Shown here: positions 23,077-34,251 of the stretch, in pieces | Numbering within the stretch: position 1 is the first letter of the stretch | Layout of the letters: each line of letters begins with the position of its first letter | Assembly: GCA_029379385.1 (NCBI GenBank) | Contig: CM055614.1 | Span: 15,398,994-15,462,993, forward strand | Length of the DNA: 64,000 nucleotides | Direction of reading: 5' to 3' | Source of the DNA: Quillaja saponaria | Taxonomy: Eukaryota > Streptophyta > Magnoliopsida > Fabales > Quillajaceae | The notes under the pieces: model-generated | The model's input: only the letters and a program-made list of their open reading frames with translations | Database searches by the model: none | What the model was told of the DNA's origin: nothing | Position numbers and translations under genes: made by a program

Positions 23077-25703
23077 TGTTGTACGTAACTTGTCTCATTA
23101 GGTAAATAAAAAGTAATTTAAAATTTAAATATTTAAATGAATGAACGCTAAAGTAGATATAGAAAAAGGTATTACAGTTATATGGTAAATCGAATTAAGT
23201 AGAGTTTAATTCATTTAGAATGTGTCAATTATAAAATAATAATTGAATATATAATTATATAAATATCTAAGTAAACTTATGGCACATGTATTTTTTTATT
23301 TTATTATTATTTTAGTTAGGCCTTTCTTTTCATTTCTTTTAATTGCTTTTCATTTTTTTTTCTTGGTGGTGACCGACCATAGTCTAGTTTCTTCTTCCTT
23401 CATCACCATTGGAGCACCTAGAGATTCTTACATCCTTTTCTTGTTGCACTAAGACTTCATGGATTCCAGGAATTTCATCCTCCTTTCTTGTACTTGTTGT
23501 GTCTTGGATGTTTGGTTTTGAGGGAGAATTTGAGTTCTCAGTTGGCAACCATCATATCCCCTTTTTTACAGGGCAGTAGGCATCTAGGGATTGAGAGAAA
23601 TCAAGGCAGGTGGAGGCTGTTTCCTGTGGGAAGTGGTTGTGGTGTGGGTACACTAAGTGTGCCGTGTGTAGTGGGTTGTTTATGGCCATGTGTATAGGGT
23701 GCAGGGTGGCTCTGTTTCATCTATGTGTGTATCGTTTTTGCTGCCATCCAAGGTCACAAATTGGAGCTGTGATAGAGGAACATTGGAGGGCAGTGCGTGG
23801 ACAGCAATCTGTGGTGTACTCTTCCTTCATGTGAAGCAGATTTTCCTTTTTATTTCATTCTATATTGGGATGGTTGTATGGGAAGTTAAATGGTTTTGGT
23901 TGGCTGATTGTCAAGTCAATAAAATTAGGCTACTTATACTTAGTAGGAGTGTTAATGCTAGGAAATTACTTGATAATGGTGTGGGAAAAAGCTGTAATAA
24001 GAAAATTAAGTTAGAAAGAAATACATCAAGAGGCTGCCCCTGTTTGTAGCAGCTTGGCCGCCAGTTTTCTCTCCATAGCTGAGTGTACTGGAATGTTAAA
24101 GAAGAGGTTTGTACCTCTTTTGGGTCACAGCACAATGAGGGATAAATGTCGGAATCCCCTGTGCCGTGAACCCTATCTAATTTAGGCATGTTAGAATTTG
24201 GTTAAGCAATTAGTTAGATTTCAATTAAGTTAAGTTATAAGCTTGAGTGTCATGTAAAAAGTCTAAGTATGGAACATTGGAGTAAAAAAAAAAAAAAAAT
24301 TAATCAAACAATATATATATATATATATATATAACAAGTTAAGAGAATTAAATTTAACCTTGGAACATTTTATTAGTTTGATTGTGATAGGTAAACTAAA
24401 TTATGGATAATTAGTAGGTTAAGGAATATATGAATCTAGATTAAAGACGTAAAAATATATAATAAAAACTTAATGATATTTATAATGAGAATAAAGAGTT
24501 TTAGCTTTTGATTAACTTTAGATAATTAAATTAAGTTTAATTCGATAATAAGAAAATAAGTAAATTATGGGGCTAACAAGTTATAACCATGCGAATCAAT
24601 TGACATCCATATATATATATATATATTTTAAGTTCCAGAGCGTGTCAAGGATATTTTGACACCACCGCAAGCTAAATGGACTAACGAATCTCGTTCATAA
24701 GCTTTGTGAGTGAATTATGTGTTTTATGGTTACTAGATTATTGTGTGCAATTATATGTATATTGGAATTAAATGCATTATATGAGAAATAAGCAAATAAG
24801 TTATTTAAGTGATTTAATTGACTTATATGTGTTTGAGATTGACTATGGTTGATATGGGCCAACAAAGTGAAATTTTCTGAAAAATGGTTTCCATTTTCGA
24901 AATTAAAAATCTAGGTGCACCTAAGATACTTGAATTTGATATAAGTTATTCTGATGTTGTCAATTGTTTTAAAAACAAATGGAGTGCGGGCACGTAAATA
25001 CCCAGTAGGGGGAGATAATATTGTGCGAGGCTGAGTTACTCGTTGGCTCTTTGTTTGTTTAATTGGTTGATTAATTATTTATTTGTTTATATGATATTAT
25101 TGATATGTTGAAATTTGTGAACTACGTGAATTGTGATCGTATGATAATTATAATTGCATACGTGTTGTGTGGTGTGGTGCTAGTACCCTTAGGGTACATG
25201 GTTTGCTTACTGAGTCCTTGTGACTCACTCCTTCCTCTGTTGTCATTTTTTTTTAGTTTCCACGAGATCACCGCTAGCCATGATAAGATTTGCTACGTGT
25301 CGACTCTGTTGCGACAAGGTACATTCGAAAATCGCACACTTGGAGTGTAAGGGATGACACTTGCAGTCACTTTTGGTGTTATGCATTGTTGTTGATATAT
25401 ATTAAATTCACTATAGTGATTTTCATGTTTTGTTAGGAGTGGAGCTCCTTTGTATATTTTGATAGGAGTTACTATCAACTTTGTAAACAGATTGTTATAT
25501 GTATTATGGGCATGTTCCATCTTACAGGGAACTACTGCCCATATTTTTAGTAATCGTATTATGTTTAATAGTTGAGTTTGGATTTTATTGTAATTTAGCA
25601 ATGTGTTTTATAAATTAGAGAGGTATAGTACTTGAGTATTAAGGGTTATGGGGGTATGGTTATCCATTCCTCTTGCTAGTCATACCTTTATTTAAGGATG
25701 TGA
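23077..25703 (+). mobile_element. Solo LTR-A inserted in the LINE, with 5-bp target duplication
   Basis: This 2,627-base unit begins TGTTGTACGTAACTTGTCTC and ends TTTAAGGATGTGA. It is flanked by TAGAA on both sides (23072-23076 and 25704-25708), and the LINE reading is interrupted exactly here. The 3' half shows all LTR-A marks: stem-loop 24642-24663, ACTGAGTC box 25207-25230, GGAGC palindrome 25435-25449. No internal region or primer site follows, so it is a solo LTR, presumably left by LTR-LTR recombination. The last two bases (CA) of the usual LTR end seem to be lost. The right-arm copy is 56179-58179, about 625 bases shorter. Confidence 0.88.
24283..24334. repeat. Poly(A) and (AT)n microsatellite in the solo LTR
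   Basis: A run of about 16 A residues is followed by TTAATCAAACA and a perfect (TA)n tract of about 12 units. A second (TA)n tract lies at 24609-24627. Both lie in the 690-base piece that is missing from the right-arm copy. Confidence 0.85.
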
Positions 25704-25832
25704 TAGAAAGTTAACCAAATCCTGAATAGACATATCTCTAAACTGATTCATGTCTGACCAGAGAAAGTTCTTGAAAGGCAAAGATCCATTCCCAAAAATC
25801 CATTGTGCATTCCTTCGTAATAAAGAAAAAAA
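25704..25832 (-). pseudogene. LINE fragment upstream of the solo LTR, left arm
   Basis: The minus strand reads ..AQWIFGNGSLPFKNFLWLDM.. then ..FIQDLVNFL, a typical passage of plant L1 LINEs between the reverse transcriptase and the zinc-finger-like region. It joins the downstream LINE part (21703-23071) once the solo LTR and one copy of TAGAA are removed. The LINE is therefore strongly 5'-truncated: only about 130 bases of it lie upstream of the solo LTR. Confidence 0.75.
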
Positions 25833-27151
25833 CTAGACAATACATTTCCAAACCAATATATTAATCTAGCTACCAAATAATACATAATTCACTCACAAAG
25901 TTTTTTAATTTTTCCTAAACATGTTGTGGAATACTTTAGAGACATATTTAGCTTTCTTTTGTGTATATGTATTTATGTATATACATCTACAAAAACTCAA
26001 CATAACTTTTCAATTCCATATTATACGTATTCCGAATATTAGATTCCAGTTAAACTAATTATTTAATATTCATTAAATTTAAGGCATACAATTCCTAAAT
26101 TAACATACTTGAATCCTAAACTTCTAATTTCAATAACTACTTTCCTATCTTCCCTAAAATCAAGTTTTAAACAAGATCTTAAGCATTTCATCTAAACTAA
26201 CCTAACTAGCTTCACCTTCAAGCTCTAATATTTAAGTTTTTAATTAACTATTTAATCAATGAAAATCATGTAAATCAATTTCTATGCGTACATTAACATT
26301 TATGTTCTCCTAAGCATTTTATCGAATACCTAGTATGCATTTTTTATTTTAATCAATGTCTATGTGTTTATACATCTATACCTCCTAATACATTCAACAC
26401 ATTTGCATAAACCCTTAAACTACTCATGTTTCAATTGTTGAATTCAATTTAAACTAATTACCTAAATTAACCAAGAACTTGAATTATACACTTTCACCAT
26501 AACTACAATTAAATTTTAAGCTTCCTTCTTCCAATTCACATAATCATCATCTAGCTTTTCTTATTTTTCTTAACTTTTACTGACACTTCTAATGTAAACC
26601 CACTAGTTTGTAACATAATACTTAACATACTAATTATCAAGAATATTATACATAAGTAACAAGTAAACCAACAACTCTCTACAAGCTGTATTCGGTTACC
26701 ATAGCTAAAGCACCACCAAACTACTTTGTTAGACTCTTGATTGAACAAGAAAGGTGTAGGCCAAGACAAGGAAGCAAGGAAGAGTTGCTGCCTTCCTCTT
26801 CCCTTCTTTTACAGCCCCTAACTATTGCAGCTTGGAGGAGATGGAAGCTTCAGTACAAGAGGAACAAAGGTCATGGTTTGGAGCATGGGAAAACAAGGGC
26901 TGGAGGTAGAGTCATGAAGGCCAAAAATAAGGGGAAAAATTGGCCAAAAGGAGAATTAAAGCAAGGATGAGACAAAATGAAAATTATATCAAGTCAAAGG
27001 TCAAAAAGGTTATTATATGATGTATATTTATGTATATTTATCCTAATTTACTATGTTTATTCAATTAAATTCTCTTTATTTACACTCTATTCACACTTAG
27101 CTAAAAGTTCACATAGGACAAAGTCAAAATTAAGATCAAAGTCAAACAAAC
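25833..27151 (-). repeat. LTR-A (Tekay-like element, 3' LTR copy), 5' part, left arm
   Basis: This is the continuation of 20765-21702 beyond the nested LINE. Reading on the minus strand, it matches 44366-44660 and 45769-47100 of the 5' LTR: TTTGTTTGACTTTGATC at the start, CCTTGCTTTAATTCTCC, TTGGCC, and the segment around 'ggttaccgaatacagcttgtagagaattgttgg' (in reverse complement at 26665-26705). About 180 bases near 25870 and about 190 bases near 26815, present in the right arm, are deleted here. Confidence 0.8.
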
Positions 27152-27605
27152 TTAACCCTTGGCATTGAATGTCTCAAACCCAAACAAGATTGAATAAAAA
27201 ACCCTCAGAAAGCTAGAAGTTAGATTGTAAGAAGAATAAAACCCTTGCAAAGCAAGCTCGAAGAACCCTAATCGATGATTGAACACCATAATAATGAGAT
27301 CTTTGATAAGTTCAGAAGATAGCTCATGATAGAACAAGAGAAAGCTACTACCTCCTTGAAAACTTTATATTGAATTCTAATTTGGTCTCATGAGTTCACC
27401 CTAGCTATATATAAACGAACAAATAAAAACCCTAAAACTTATAGATTCCTAACCCAAGTAGGAATAGTAATCCAATTACAAATTAAAGCCCTCCTCATGC
27501 ATTCTCTTGCACTTGTATCACATGAACTAGAGTTGATCCTCCTTCCTTCGAGCCTATCTTTCCAGTTGTCACATTGGTTTGCAAATTATTGTTCTCGGCC
27601 AGCCA
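27152..27605 (-). repeat. Element 1, 3' LTR, left arm
   Basis: It matches 34252-34844 in the same orientation: ttaaccct-ggc/gtgttgaatg at the LTR 3' end, GAGATCTTTGATAAGTTCA, GTCTCATGAGTTCACC, a TATA region (27410-27420) and GCATTCTCTTGCACTTGTATC. Compared with the 5' LTR it lacks about 100 bases near 27510 and has lost the terminal TG/CA at the LTR-A side. It lies between LTR-A and the integrase end of element 1. Confidence 0.85.
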
Positions 27606-28695
27606 AGCTTGAACTCATCCTTGCATTGCTTCTTTGATTCTTTGGGCTCTAGCTCGTGTTATTGGCCTATTAGGAGCATGCAAAGGCTTCTCATCATTTC
27701 CTTCCTTGACAGAAAGATTTGACCTAGGAATCATCACCTACATCAAAAGGGAAAGATTAGTAACATTGAATGTAGTAGACACATTATACTTACCTGGAAG
27801 ATCTAACTTGTAGGCATTATCATTGATTTTCTCCAAGACTTGAAACGGTCCATCTCCTCTTGGATGTAATTTGGATGTCCCACGGGCTGGAAACCTCTCT
27901 TTCCACAAATGAACCTAAACCCAATCTCCAGGTTCAAATGTAATACGCCTTCTCCCCTTATTTACTTGGGCAGCCACTTGTTCATTCCTCTTTGCAATAG
28001 TAAGCCTCACCTTTTCATGGATTGACTTCACCAAATCAGCCTTCTTCTTTCCATTTAAGCTAGCCCTTTCATCAACAGATAAAAGAATCTAATCCAATAG
28101 AGTAAGAGGGTTAAAACCATACATAATTTCAAATGGTGAGAATTCAGTAATGGAATTCATAGCCCTATTATATGCAAATTCTATGTATGGCAAATATTCC
28201 TCCCACATTTTTAAATTCTTTCCCACAATAGTGCAAAATATTGTGAGTGTCTTATTTACTACCTCTGTCTAACCGTCAGTCTGGAGGTGATAAGTAGTAG
28301 AAAATAATAATTTAGTTCCAAGTTTACCCTACAATACTTCCCAAAAGTAACTAAGGAACTTAGCATCCCTATCAGACACAATACTCCTAGGAACACCATG
28401 CAAATGCATTATTTCTCTAAAGAAAAAGTCAACTATATTCATGGCATCATCTGACTTATGACAGTGAATGAAATGCACCATTTTTACTAAAACGAACAAC
28501 CACAAATATGGAATCATGCCCTTTTTCAGTCTTAGGTAGCCCCGATACAAAATCCATGGACTCCTTACATGCAATGCATCATCACAGGTGCGCATAACAT
28601 CCCTTCTCATCCTAGGCTAATAAAAATGTTCTTGCAACATCTCCAAAGTCTCTCTAACACCAAAATGGCCCATCAAACCACCATTATGTGCTTCA
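27606..28695 (-). pseudogene. Element 1 integrase, core and C-terminus (CRM-like chromovirus)
   Basis: Minus-strand frames read ..HEAHNGGLMGHFGV.. (zinc-binding N-terminus, cut at 28695), ..[14 protein letters not shown].., [29 protein letters not shown], then EEYLPYIEFAYNRAMNSTTE-like core residues, FEIMYGFNPLT, and a C-terminal stretch ending ..RPITRARAQRIKEAM.. that runs on into the LTR. Integrases insert the cDNA copy. Pol running into the 3' LTR is a feature described for CRM-group chromoviruses, so I call it CRM-like; no true chromodomain is seen. Stops occur throughout. The N-terminal domain is split by element C (28696-30600). Confidence 0.85.
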
Positions 28696-29085
28696 TGTAT
28701 GACACAGTGGAATTATGAAAGAACCTAAGCTAGCATAAAACTAAGCTCAGAAAAGCTTAGCACAAGACTAAATCTTTAAGGAATAAACTGGAATCCACCA
28801 ACAGAATATCAAAACGCCCCTAGGTACAAAATTTTATGATAAAAATTGCCTCCTACAAAGTAGCAAAGCCTGTCTTTTATAAAAGGCTAGGAAAAACCCT
28901 AAAAGACTAAGGATACTTGCTTAGCAAGCAAAAATTCCAAATAAAAGACTAATTCCTAATTAATACTAAACTGGTAACTCCTATTAAATAGAAAATACTA
29001 AAGCCTAAGCCTACGACTTGTTTTTTCTTCTTCTTGCTTCTGTTTTGTTGCTCCAAGAATTCATCTGCCTTAAGTTATGCATCAG
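28696..29085 (-). repeat. Element C, 3' LTR
   Basis: A unit of about 390 bases starts TGTATGACAC and ends TTATGCATCA. Its last 125 bases recur at 30474-30600 (ATTAATACTAAAxTGGTAACTCC ... TCTGCCTTAAGTT), so these are the two LTRs of one element. The left border falls exactly between the codons LLVH and EAHNGG of element 1 integrase. No exact 5-base target duplication is visible. Confidence 0.7.
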
Positions 29086-29139
29086 TCTTCTCTACTTGGA
29101 AAGAACTCATCCTCGAGTTAATGTCAGGATAAAGAGGTT

Positions 29140-30470
29140 CCTCTTCAGCATGAAACTCGTATAAATCAGCCACATTGAATGTCCTTGAAATCCCCATTTC
29201 CTCGGGCAAATCAATAGCATAAGCATTGTCATTAATCTTCCTCAAAACTCTTTAAGGACCATACTTCTTAGGCTTTAGTTTACTATAAGTTCCAATAGGA
29301 AATCTTTCTTTCTTCAAGAAAACCATCACCATATCACCTTCTTCAAACGATTGTGTTCTCCTATGCCTACCGGCATTAGTCTTCTCAAGCTGTTGTTTTA
29401 CTTCTTCTTGGACAGATTTGAATTGCATAGCCATATTTTTTGCTGCCATACTTGCTTTGTGTAGTGTAGGTAATTTTATGAGATCCAAAGCATGGTTAGA
29501 TGCCTTTAAATACACCAAAGAAAATGGTGCCTTCCCTGTTGCACTGTGTATAGAATTGTTATATGCAAATTCAGCTTGAACCAACACCAAATTCCACTAT
29601 TCAGGCTTGTCACCACATATACTCCTCATCAAATTCCTAAGAGTCTTATTAAGTGACTTAGGAATTTAGAGTCTCTATCAGATGTAATGTTCTTAGGACC
29701 ACCATGTAACCAAACTACTTCTCTAAAGAAAAGTCTAGCAACATGTGAAGCATCGGCTGTTTTCTTGCATGGGGTGAAATAAGCCATTTTTGAAAACCTG
29801 TCTACCACTACAAATACAGAATCAACCCCTCTTTGAGTCCTTGGAAGGCCTAGGACAAAGTCTATGGACAGATCCTCCCAAATGTGATTAGGCACAGGTA
29901 AAGGCATGTATAATCCAGTGTTTTGAGAATGTCCTTTGGTTGTTTGACAAATATAACATCTTTTAACAAAGTTTTCAGCATATTTCTCAATTGAGGCCAG
30001 TAGAATCTCTCTTTAAGTCCAGCCACTGTTTTATATCTTCCCAAGTGCCCACTAGAATACTGGTCTCAGATCAACTTATCCCTCAAAGAAATTTGTGGAA
30101 TACATAACAAGTTTCTACTAAACAAATACCCACTATTAATGTGAAAATCACCTGCTAGTTGTTTGTTTAAGCAGTTCTGCCAAATGTTCTTGAAGTCTTC
30201 ATCATCTGTATAGAGCTCTTTCAAATGTTTAAACCCCACAGTCTCATTAGTCATGGTAACAAGCAATGCTGCCCTTCTACTTAAAGCATCAGCCACCTTG
30301 TTAAGCTCACCAGACTTGTGCTTAATCATAAAAGGAAACTTTTACAAATAAGCTGACCACCTAGCATGCATATTGCTCAAGTGTTTTTGACTATTGATAA
30401 ATTTCAAGGCTTGATGGTCAGTGTAAATGATGAATTCCTTTTGTACTAAATAATGTTTCCAATGCCTCTC
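29140..30470 (-). pseudogene. Element C RNase H and integrase (Ty3/gypsy)
   Basis: On the minus strand, from 30470: an RNase H end (..[11 protein letters not shown].., [17 protein letters not shown] at 30329-30270), the zinc-binding integrase start ([20 protein letters not shown], 30040), the core ([40 protein letters not shown], 29880-29650), a second core part ([19 protein letters not shown], 29575) and a C-terminal part ([18 protein letters not shown]). This is the same lineage as element 1 but clearly diverged. Everything from gag through reverse transcriptase is missing: RNase H abuts the 5' LTR remnant. Frames are broken. Confidence 0.85.
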
Positions 30471-30473
30471 CTA

Positions 30474-30600
30474 ATTAATACTAAAGTGGTAACTCCTATT
30501 AAATAGAAAATACTAAAGCCTAAGCCTACGACATGCTTTTTTCTTCTTCTTGCTTTTGTTTTGTTGCTCCAGGAATTCCTCTGCCTTAAGTTCTGCATCA
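30474..30600 (-). repeat. Element C, 5' LTR remnant
   Basis: It repeats the last 125 bases of 28696-29085 and ends GCATCA at 30600, immediately before element 1 sequence resumes (ATGCACCAGCAACTC, minus strand RELLVH). The other part of this LTR, the primer site and gag through reverse transcriptase were removed by one deletion joining to RNase H. Confidence 0.75.
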
Positions 30601-31850
30601 ATGCACCAGCAACTCACGCATCGAACAAACAGGCGCACACAACTTATTTTCCTTAAATAAGACCCCGTCAACAACAATGTTCTCCTTACCTTGGTTATAA
30701 CAAATAACAATAGGAAAAAGTTTCAATAAACTCCAACCACCTAGCACACCTTTTATTTAACTTACCTTGGCCTGCATAATCTGTGTGAATCACAAATTCT
30801 TTAGGCCATAAATAATGATGCCAAGTCTTAAGAGTTTTGACAAGTGCATTCAACTCTTTGTTATAAGTAGAGTAGTTCAAGGCCGCCCCACTTAGTTTCT
30901 CACTGAAAAGTATACAATTGGCCTCCTTTCTTGCATTAAAATATCTCCAATTCCTATGCCTAGAGGCATTACACTCAATTTCAAAAGTTTTAGTAAAGTT
31001 AGGAAGTGCTAAAACAAGAGCAGAACACAATTTATCTTTAAGCAATTTATCTTTCAACACCCCAATGAAACCCAACAGACTTTTTGATAATCTCAGTGAG
31101 TGGTGCAACAAAGTGTACTAAAATCCCTCACAAATCGCTGATAAAAACTTGCTAAGCCATGAAAACTCCACACTTTAGTTATGCTTTTTGGCGTTGGCCA
31201 ATCCTTGATGGCCTTAACCTTCTCCTCATCTACCTCTATACCTTTAGCACTAACCATATATCCTAGAAAGACAACTTTATCCATGCAAAAGGTACATTTC
31301 TTAAATTAACATCTAAAACACATTTCAAATGCTCAATATTATCATTTAAGCTCTTGCTTATAGTAATATGTCATCAAAATAGACTAAGACAAACTTGGCT
31401 ATGTAAGCATGCAAAACATGGTTCATCAACCTCATGAAAGCATTAGGTGCGTTAGTAATACCAAAAGGCATAACTAGCCACTCATAAAGCCCATGCTTGG
31501 TCTTGAAGGCAGTCTTCCATTCATCACCCTCTTTCATGCAAATTTGGTGATATAGAGTTTTTAAATCAATTTTACTAAACACACAAGCATCGTGCAATTC
31601 ATCTAGCATATCATCTAATCGAGGAATGGGATGGCAATACTTTACCGTAATATTATTGATGGCTCTGCAATCAACACATATCCTCCATGATCCATCCTTC
31701 TTAGGCACAAGTAACATAGGCACGGTGCAAGGGCTCATGCTCTCCCTGTTGCCTTTGGCTATCATCTCTTCTACTTGCCTTTGAAGCTCCTTTGTCTCTT
31801 ATGGATTACTTCTATAGGCTGGTCTATTTGGAATGTTTGCTATAGGCACA
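30601..31850 (-). pseudogene. Element 1 reverse transcriptase and RNase H
   Basis: Reverse transcriptase runs from about 31850: [20 protein letters not shown] (31730), [39 protein letters not shown] and the active site YFDD (31370-31381). The thumb/connection (VFLGYMVSAKGIEVDEEKVKAI, 31280) is followed by RNase H (..[19 protein letters not shown].., [20 protein letters not shown], 31060-30830). It copies element RNA into DNA and degrades the RNA strand. The YFDD site is intact, but frames change at about 31350, 31110 and 30710. After FIETFSY the remainder of RNase H is skipped and the integrase start follows, so this copy had a further internal deletion before element C arrived. Confidence 0.9.
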
Positions 31851-32394
31851 AGGTCTATTTGATGCTCAATGCTTCTAATTGGTGGTAATCCTTTAGGCAT
31901 CTCTTTAGGGAAAACATCCTCATATTCCGGCAATAAAGGCAAACAAGCACCAGGCAAAGCATGGTCAATATCATCAAGGTTAAGGAAAGATTATTTATAA
32001 ACAAGTAAAAGCATAGGCTGTTTAGCCATTAAAGCTTCTTAACCTCTCCATCTTTCACAAGGAAACTCACTTTTGCCTATTCTTTTCTCTTAGTAGGAAT
32101 TCTTTCTTTTCTCTCTTGTCGCCCCATTATTTTTCCTTCATTTTTTGCCACCTCTTTTTTTTGCTTCCTCATTGTTGTTTTTCTCCTATTTTTCTTGTGA
32201 CACTATTCTTTTGTTCTCATTTTTGGCCAACTCTCTCTTCTTTTTTTTTTTGAAGTTTCTCTTACACTCTTCACTTTTTTCTCAAGCTCACTTTTTAACT
32301 TTATTTGGTCTTCATAGAGTTGCTCCAGAGTTAAAGGAACGAGTGAGATAGTTCTACCTTCATTTACAAAGCTTTACCTATTCCTAAACCTATC
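31851..32394 (-). pseudogene. Element 1 linker between protease and reverse transcriptase
   Basis: Part of this stretch codes, in broken frames on the minus strand, for an acidic segment followed by RPAYRSNP-like residues leading to the reverse transcriptase (..PPIRSIEHQIDLVPIANIPN.., 31890-31820). The middle (32095-32330) is pyrimidine-rich on the plus strand and therefore encodes Lys/Glu-rich text on the minus strand. It has no catalytic motif. Confidence 0.6.
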
Positions 32395-32652
32395 TCAGAT
32401 AACCTTCCTATCATACTGCAATGGCCTTCCCAATAACACATGCCCAGCATGCATAAGCACCACATCACATACCTCATCACTATACTTCCCAATAGAGAAA
32501 GATACCAAGACTTGCCGATTTACCTTGATCTCCCCATATTCATTCAACCATTGTAACCTATAAGGCCTATGATGCTTAATCAAAGGTAAACCCAATTTCT
32601 CTACTAGGTAGGTACTAGCAACATTGATGCAACTTCCCCCATCTATGATCAC
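32395..32652 (-). pseudogene. Element 1 aspartic protease
   Basis: The minus strand reads MIIDGGSCINVASTYLVEKL, then RQVLVSFSIGKY and VLLGRPLQYDRKV. D-G-G-S stands at the place of the catalytic D-S/T-G of retroelement proteases; IIDGGS is the normal form in this gypsy group. LLGRP-W/L-QYD is the second typical passage. The protease matures Gag-Pol. It is open over 85 codons here but is separated from gag and pol by stops. Confidence 0.85.
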
Positions 32653-33905
32653 ACTACAACTTGATGCAATTTCTTCCTCTGCTATTTTGCCTCATCTACT
32701 TTAATTTGTGTACTCATGGCACGCCTAACAACCAGAGACTCTCCATCATACTCAACCTCCTTATCATCATTAGCATCGACTAACTCGGGCATCTCATCAC
32801 TATCACCCTCACTCTCAATGACTACTTCCCCACTATCACTAATGACCATCGCCCTTTCGTTGGGGCATTGTGATGCTATATGCCTATATCCCAAACACTT
32901 AAAACACTTTATATCCCTATTGTACTAGGCTGGTCAGTTTTGGGTTTTTATTTTCCAGTTGATTCCTCTTTTCCTTTGGGTATTTCTGCCCTTCCTTTAT
33001 GAATTAGTATCACTCCTACCATTACTAGTCCCATTTCGATCTCTAAGAAGGCGTAGAAGCTGAGTTAAACCTCGCTGCCCCTTCCTCTTCAACTGTCTAT
33101 CAGTCTCCATAGCCATGTGCACCATGTCCTCCAACTCCATGTAATGCTGTAAGTCTTCTACATTGGCTATCTCTCTATTTAAACCACTCAAAAACTGAGC
33201 CATAGTGGCTTACTTATCCTCTTCAACATTCGCCCTTATCATAGCCTCCTCCATCTCCTTATGGTAGTCCTCCACGCTCCTTAAGCCTTGTAGAAGGTTT
33301 TGGAGTTTTTGGTAAACGTCTCTTCAGTAATGGATAGGTATAAAACGTCGCCTTATGAGAGAACCTTTAATTCATCCTAAGTATCAATAGGCCTTTCATG
33401 ATTTCTCCTTCTATTAGACACCACTTGATCCCACCAAATGATAGCATAGTAAGTGAATTCAATTACTGCTAACTTAAACTTCTTCTCCTTAGAGTAGTTG
33501 TACAATCAAAAATTAACTCCATCTTATTCTCCCATTCTAAATAAGCTTATGGATCGTTTCTACCTTGGAATGTAGGAAATTTCATTTTAATGTTGCCTAA
33601 GCTCCTATCAACCTTTTCATCTCGGTTGCCATAATCCCTTATATGGCATTTACCATGCCTACCACCTCATCCACGCCTAAACTTCCCATTTCTACTTCAG
33701 ACGCTTGATTCTCGTCATCTTCATTCTCATCTTCAAGCTCAAGTTCAACAGGCTCCCTACATCCTCCAATCACGTACTACTTTATTGGACCTCCTATTTT
33801 GTGCTTCTTGATAAGGTACGCCCCTCGATGATTGCACCCTCGATAACTCCAACAACTTAGTAGATTTCCTTTCTAGTTGATAAGCTCTCCACTCTTGCCT
33901 TCAAG
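32653..33905 (-). pseudogene. Element 1 gag with one CCHC zinc knuckle
   Basis: The minus strand holds, in broken frames, KFPTFQGRNDP-AYLEWENK (33590), ..CTTTLRRRSLS.., FGGIKWCLIEGEIMKGLLI (33430), then [20 protein letters not shown] (33200) with the basic stretch RQLKRKGQRGLTQLL, and a zinc knuckle ..KCLGYRHIASQCP (32930-32870). An acidic linker follows (ESEGDSDEMPELVDANDD). Gag forms the virus-like particle and binds RNA. Two to three frame changes and several TAG/TAA codons break it. The first 720 bases (33182-33896) are also present in the right arm (52558-53262). Confidence 0.85.
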
Positions 33906-34234
33906 AGCCCAGAATTTGCAAAGACCAACACGAGTAAGATTCATGAAACTCTAGTAGCAAGATAAATAAATAAAAAACAAAGGAAACAAAAAAAAAGCAC
34001 AAGTCAAATGAAGCAACTGAATCACAGAAACCAATGAGTAATTCAAATAATTGATTCTAATAATATATTATCACTATCTCTGTTTTTTTTTTTTTTAGGC
34101 TTCAGCAAAAACATAAATCAAAAGGAGAACTCAGATCAATCTAAGTGAAATTTTGAAAAATAAGTATGAGAAGAAAATTAAAAGCAAGTAAATTGGCAGA
34201 AAAAATGAAATGGAACCTGATTTCTAAAGCCAAA
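33906..34234 (-). other. Element 1 leader between primer site and gag
   Basis: This is AT-rich untranslated leader, ending at the primer-binding site. A run of 12 T residues is at 34087-34098. The right arm has no counterpart, because its copy begins inside gag. Confidence 0.55.
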
Positions 34235-34247
34235 GCTCTGATATCAA
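34235..34247 (-). promoter_or_regulatory. Element 1 primer-binding site for initiator tRNA-Met
   Basis: The minus strand reads TTGATATCAGAGC, one base from the common TGGTATCAGAGC that pairs with the 3' end of plant initiator tRNA-Met. It starts four bases from the LTR end (34252), the expected position for priming of minus-strand DNA. Confidence 0.8.
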
Positions 34248-34251
34248 CTAA

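Larger units (their letters stand above)
18455..33896. repeat. Left arm of a large inverted duplication
   Basis: Read as reverse complement, this arm follows 52558-62803 from end to end: the MITE, the AT-rich flank, LTR-A with a nested LINE and solo LTR, then element 1. Sample stretches (for example 20521-20750 against 60470-60690) match at roughly 95% by eye with scattered indels. Large differences are: about 690 bases at 24003-24700 present only here; about 180 and about 190 bases present only in the right arm (55797-55978 and 54750-54940); and 28460-33182 missing from the right arm. Shared nesting order rules out independent insertions. Confidence 0.92.

Noticed and set aside
23488..24049. 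Cys-rich open frames (plus strand) that recur at 57296-57752
   Set aside because: Their recurrence comes from the inverted duplication of the solo LTR; LTR-A copies elsewhere lack the frame and nothing suggests a secreted peptide gene.
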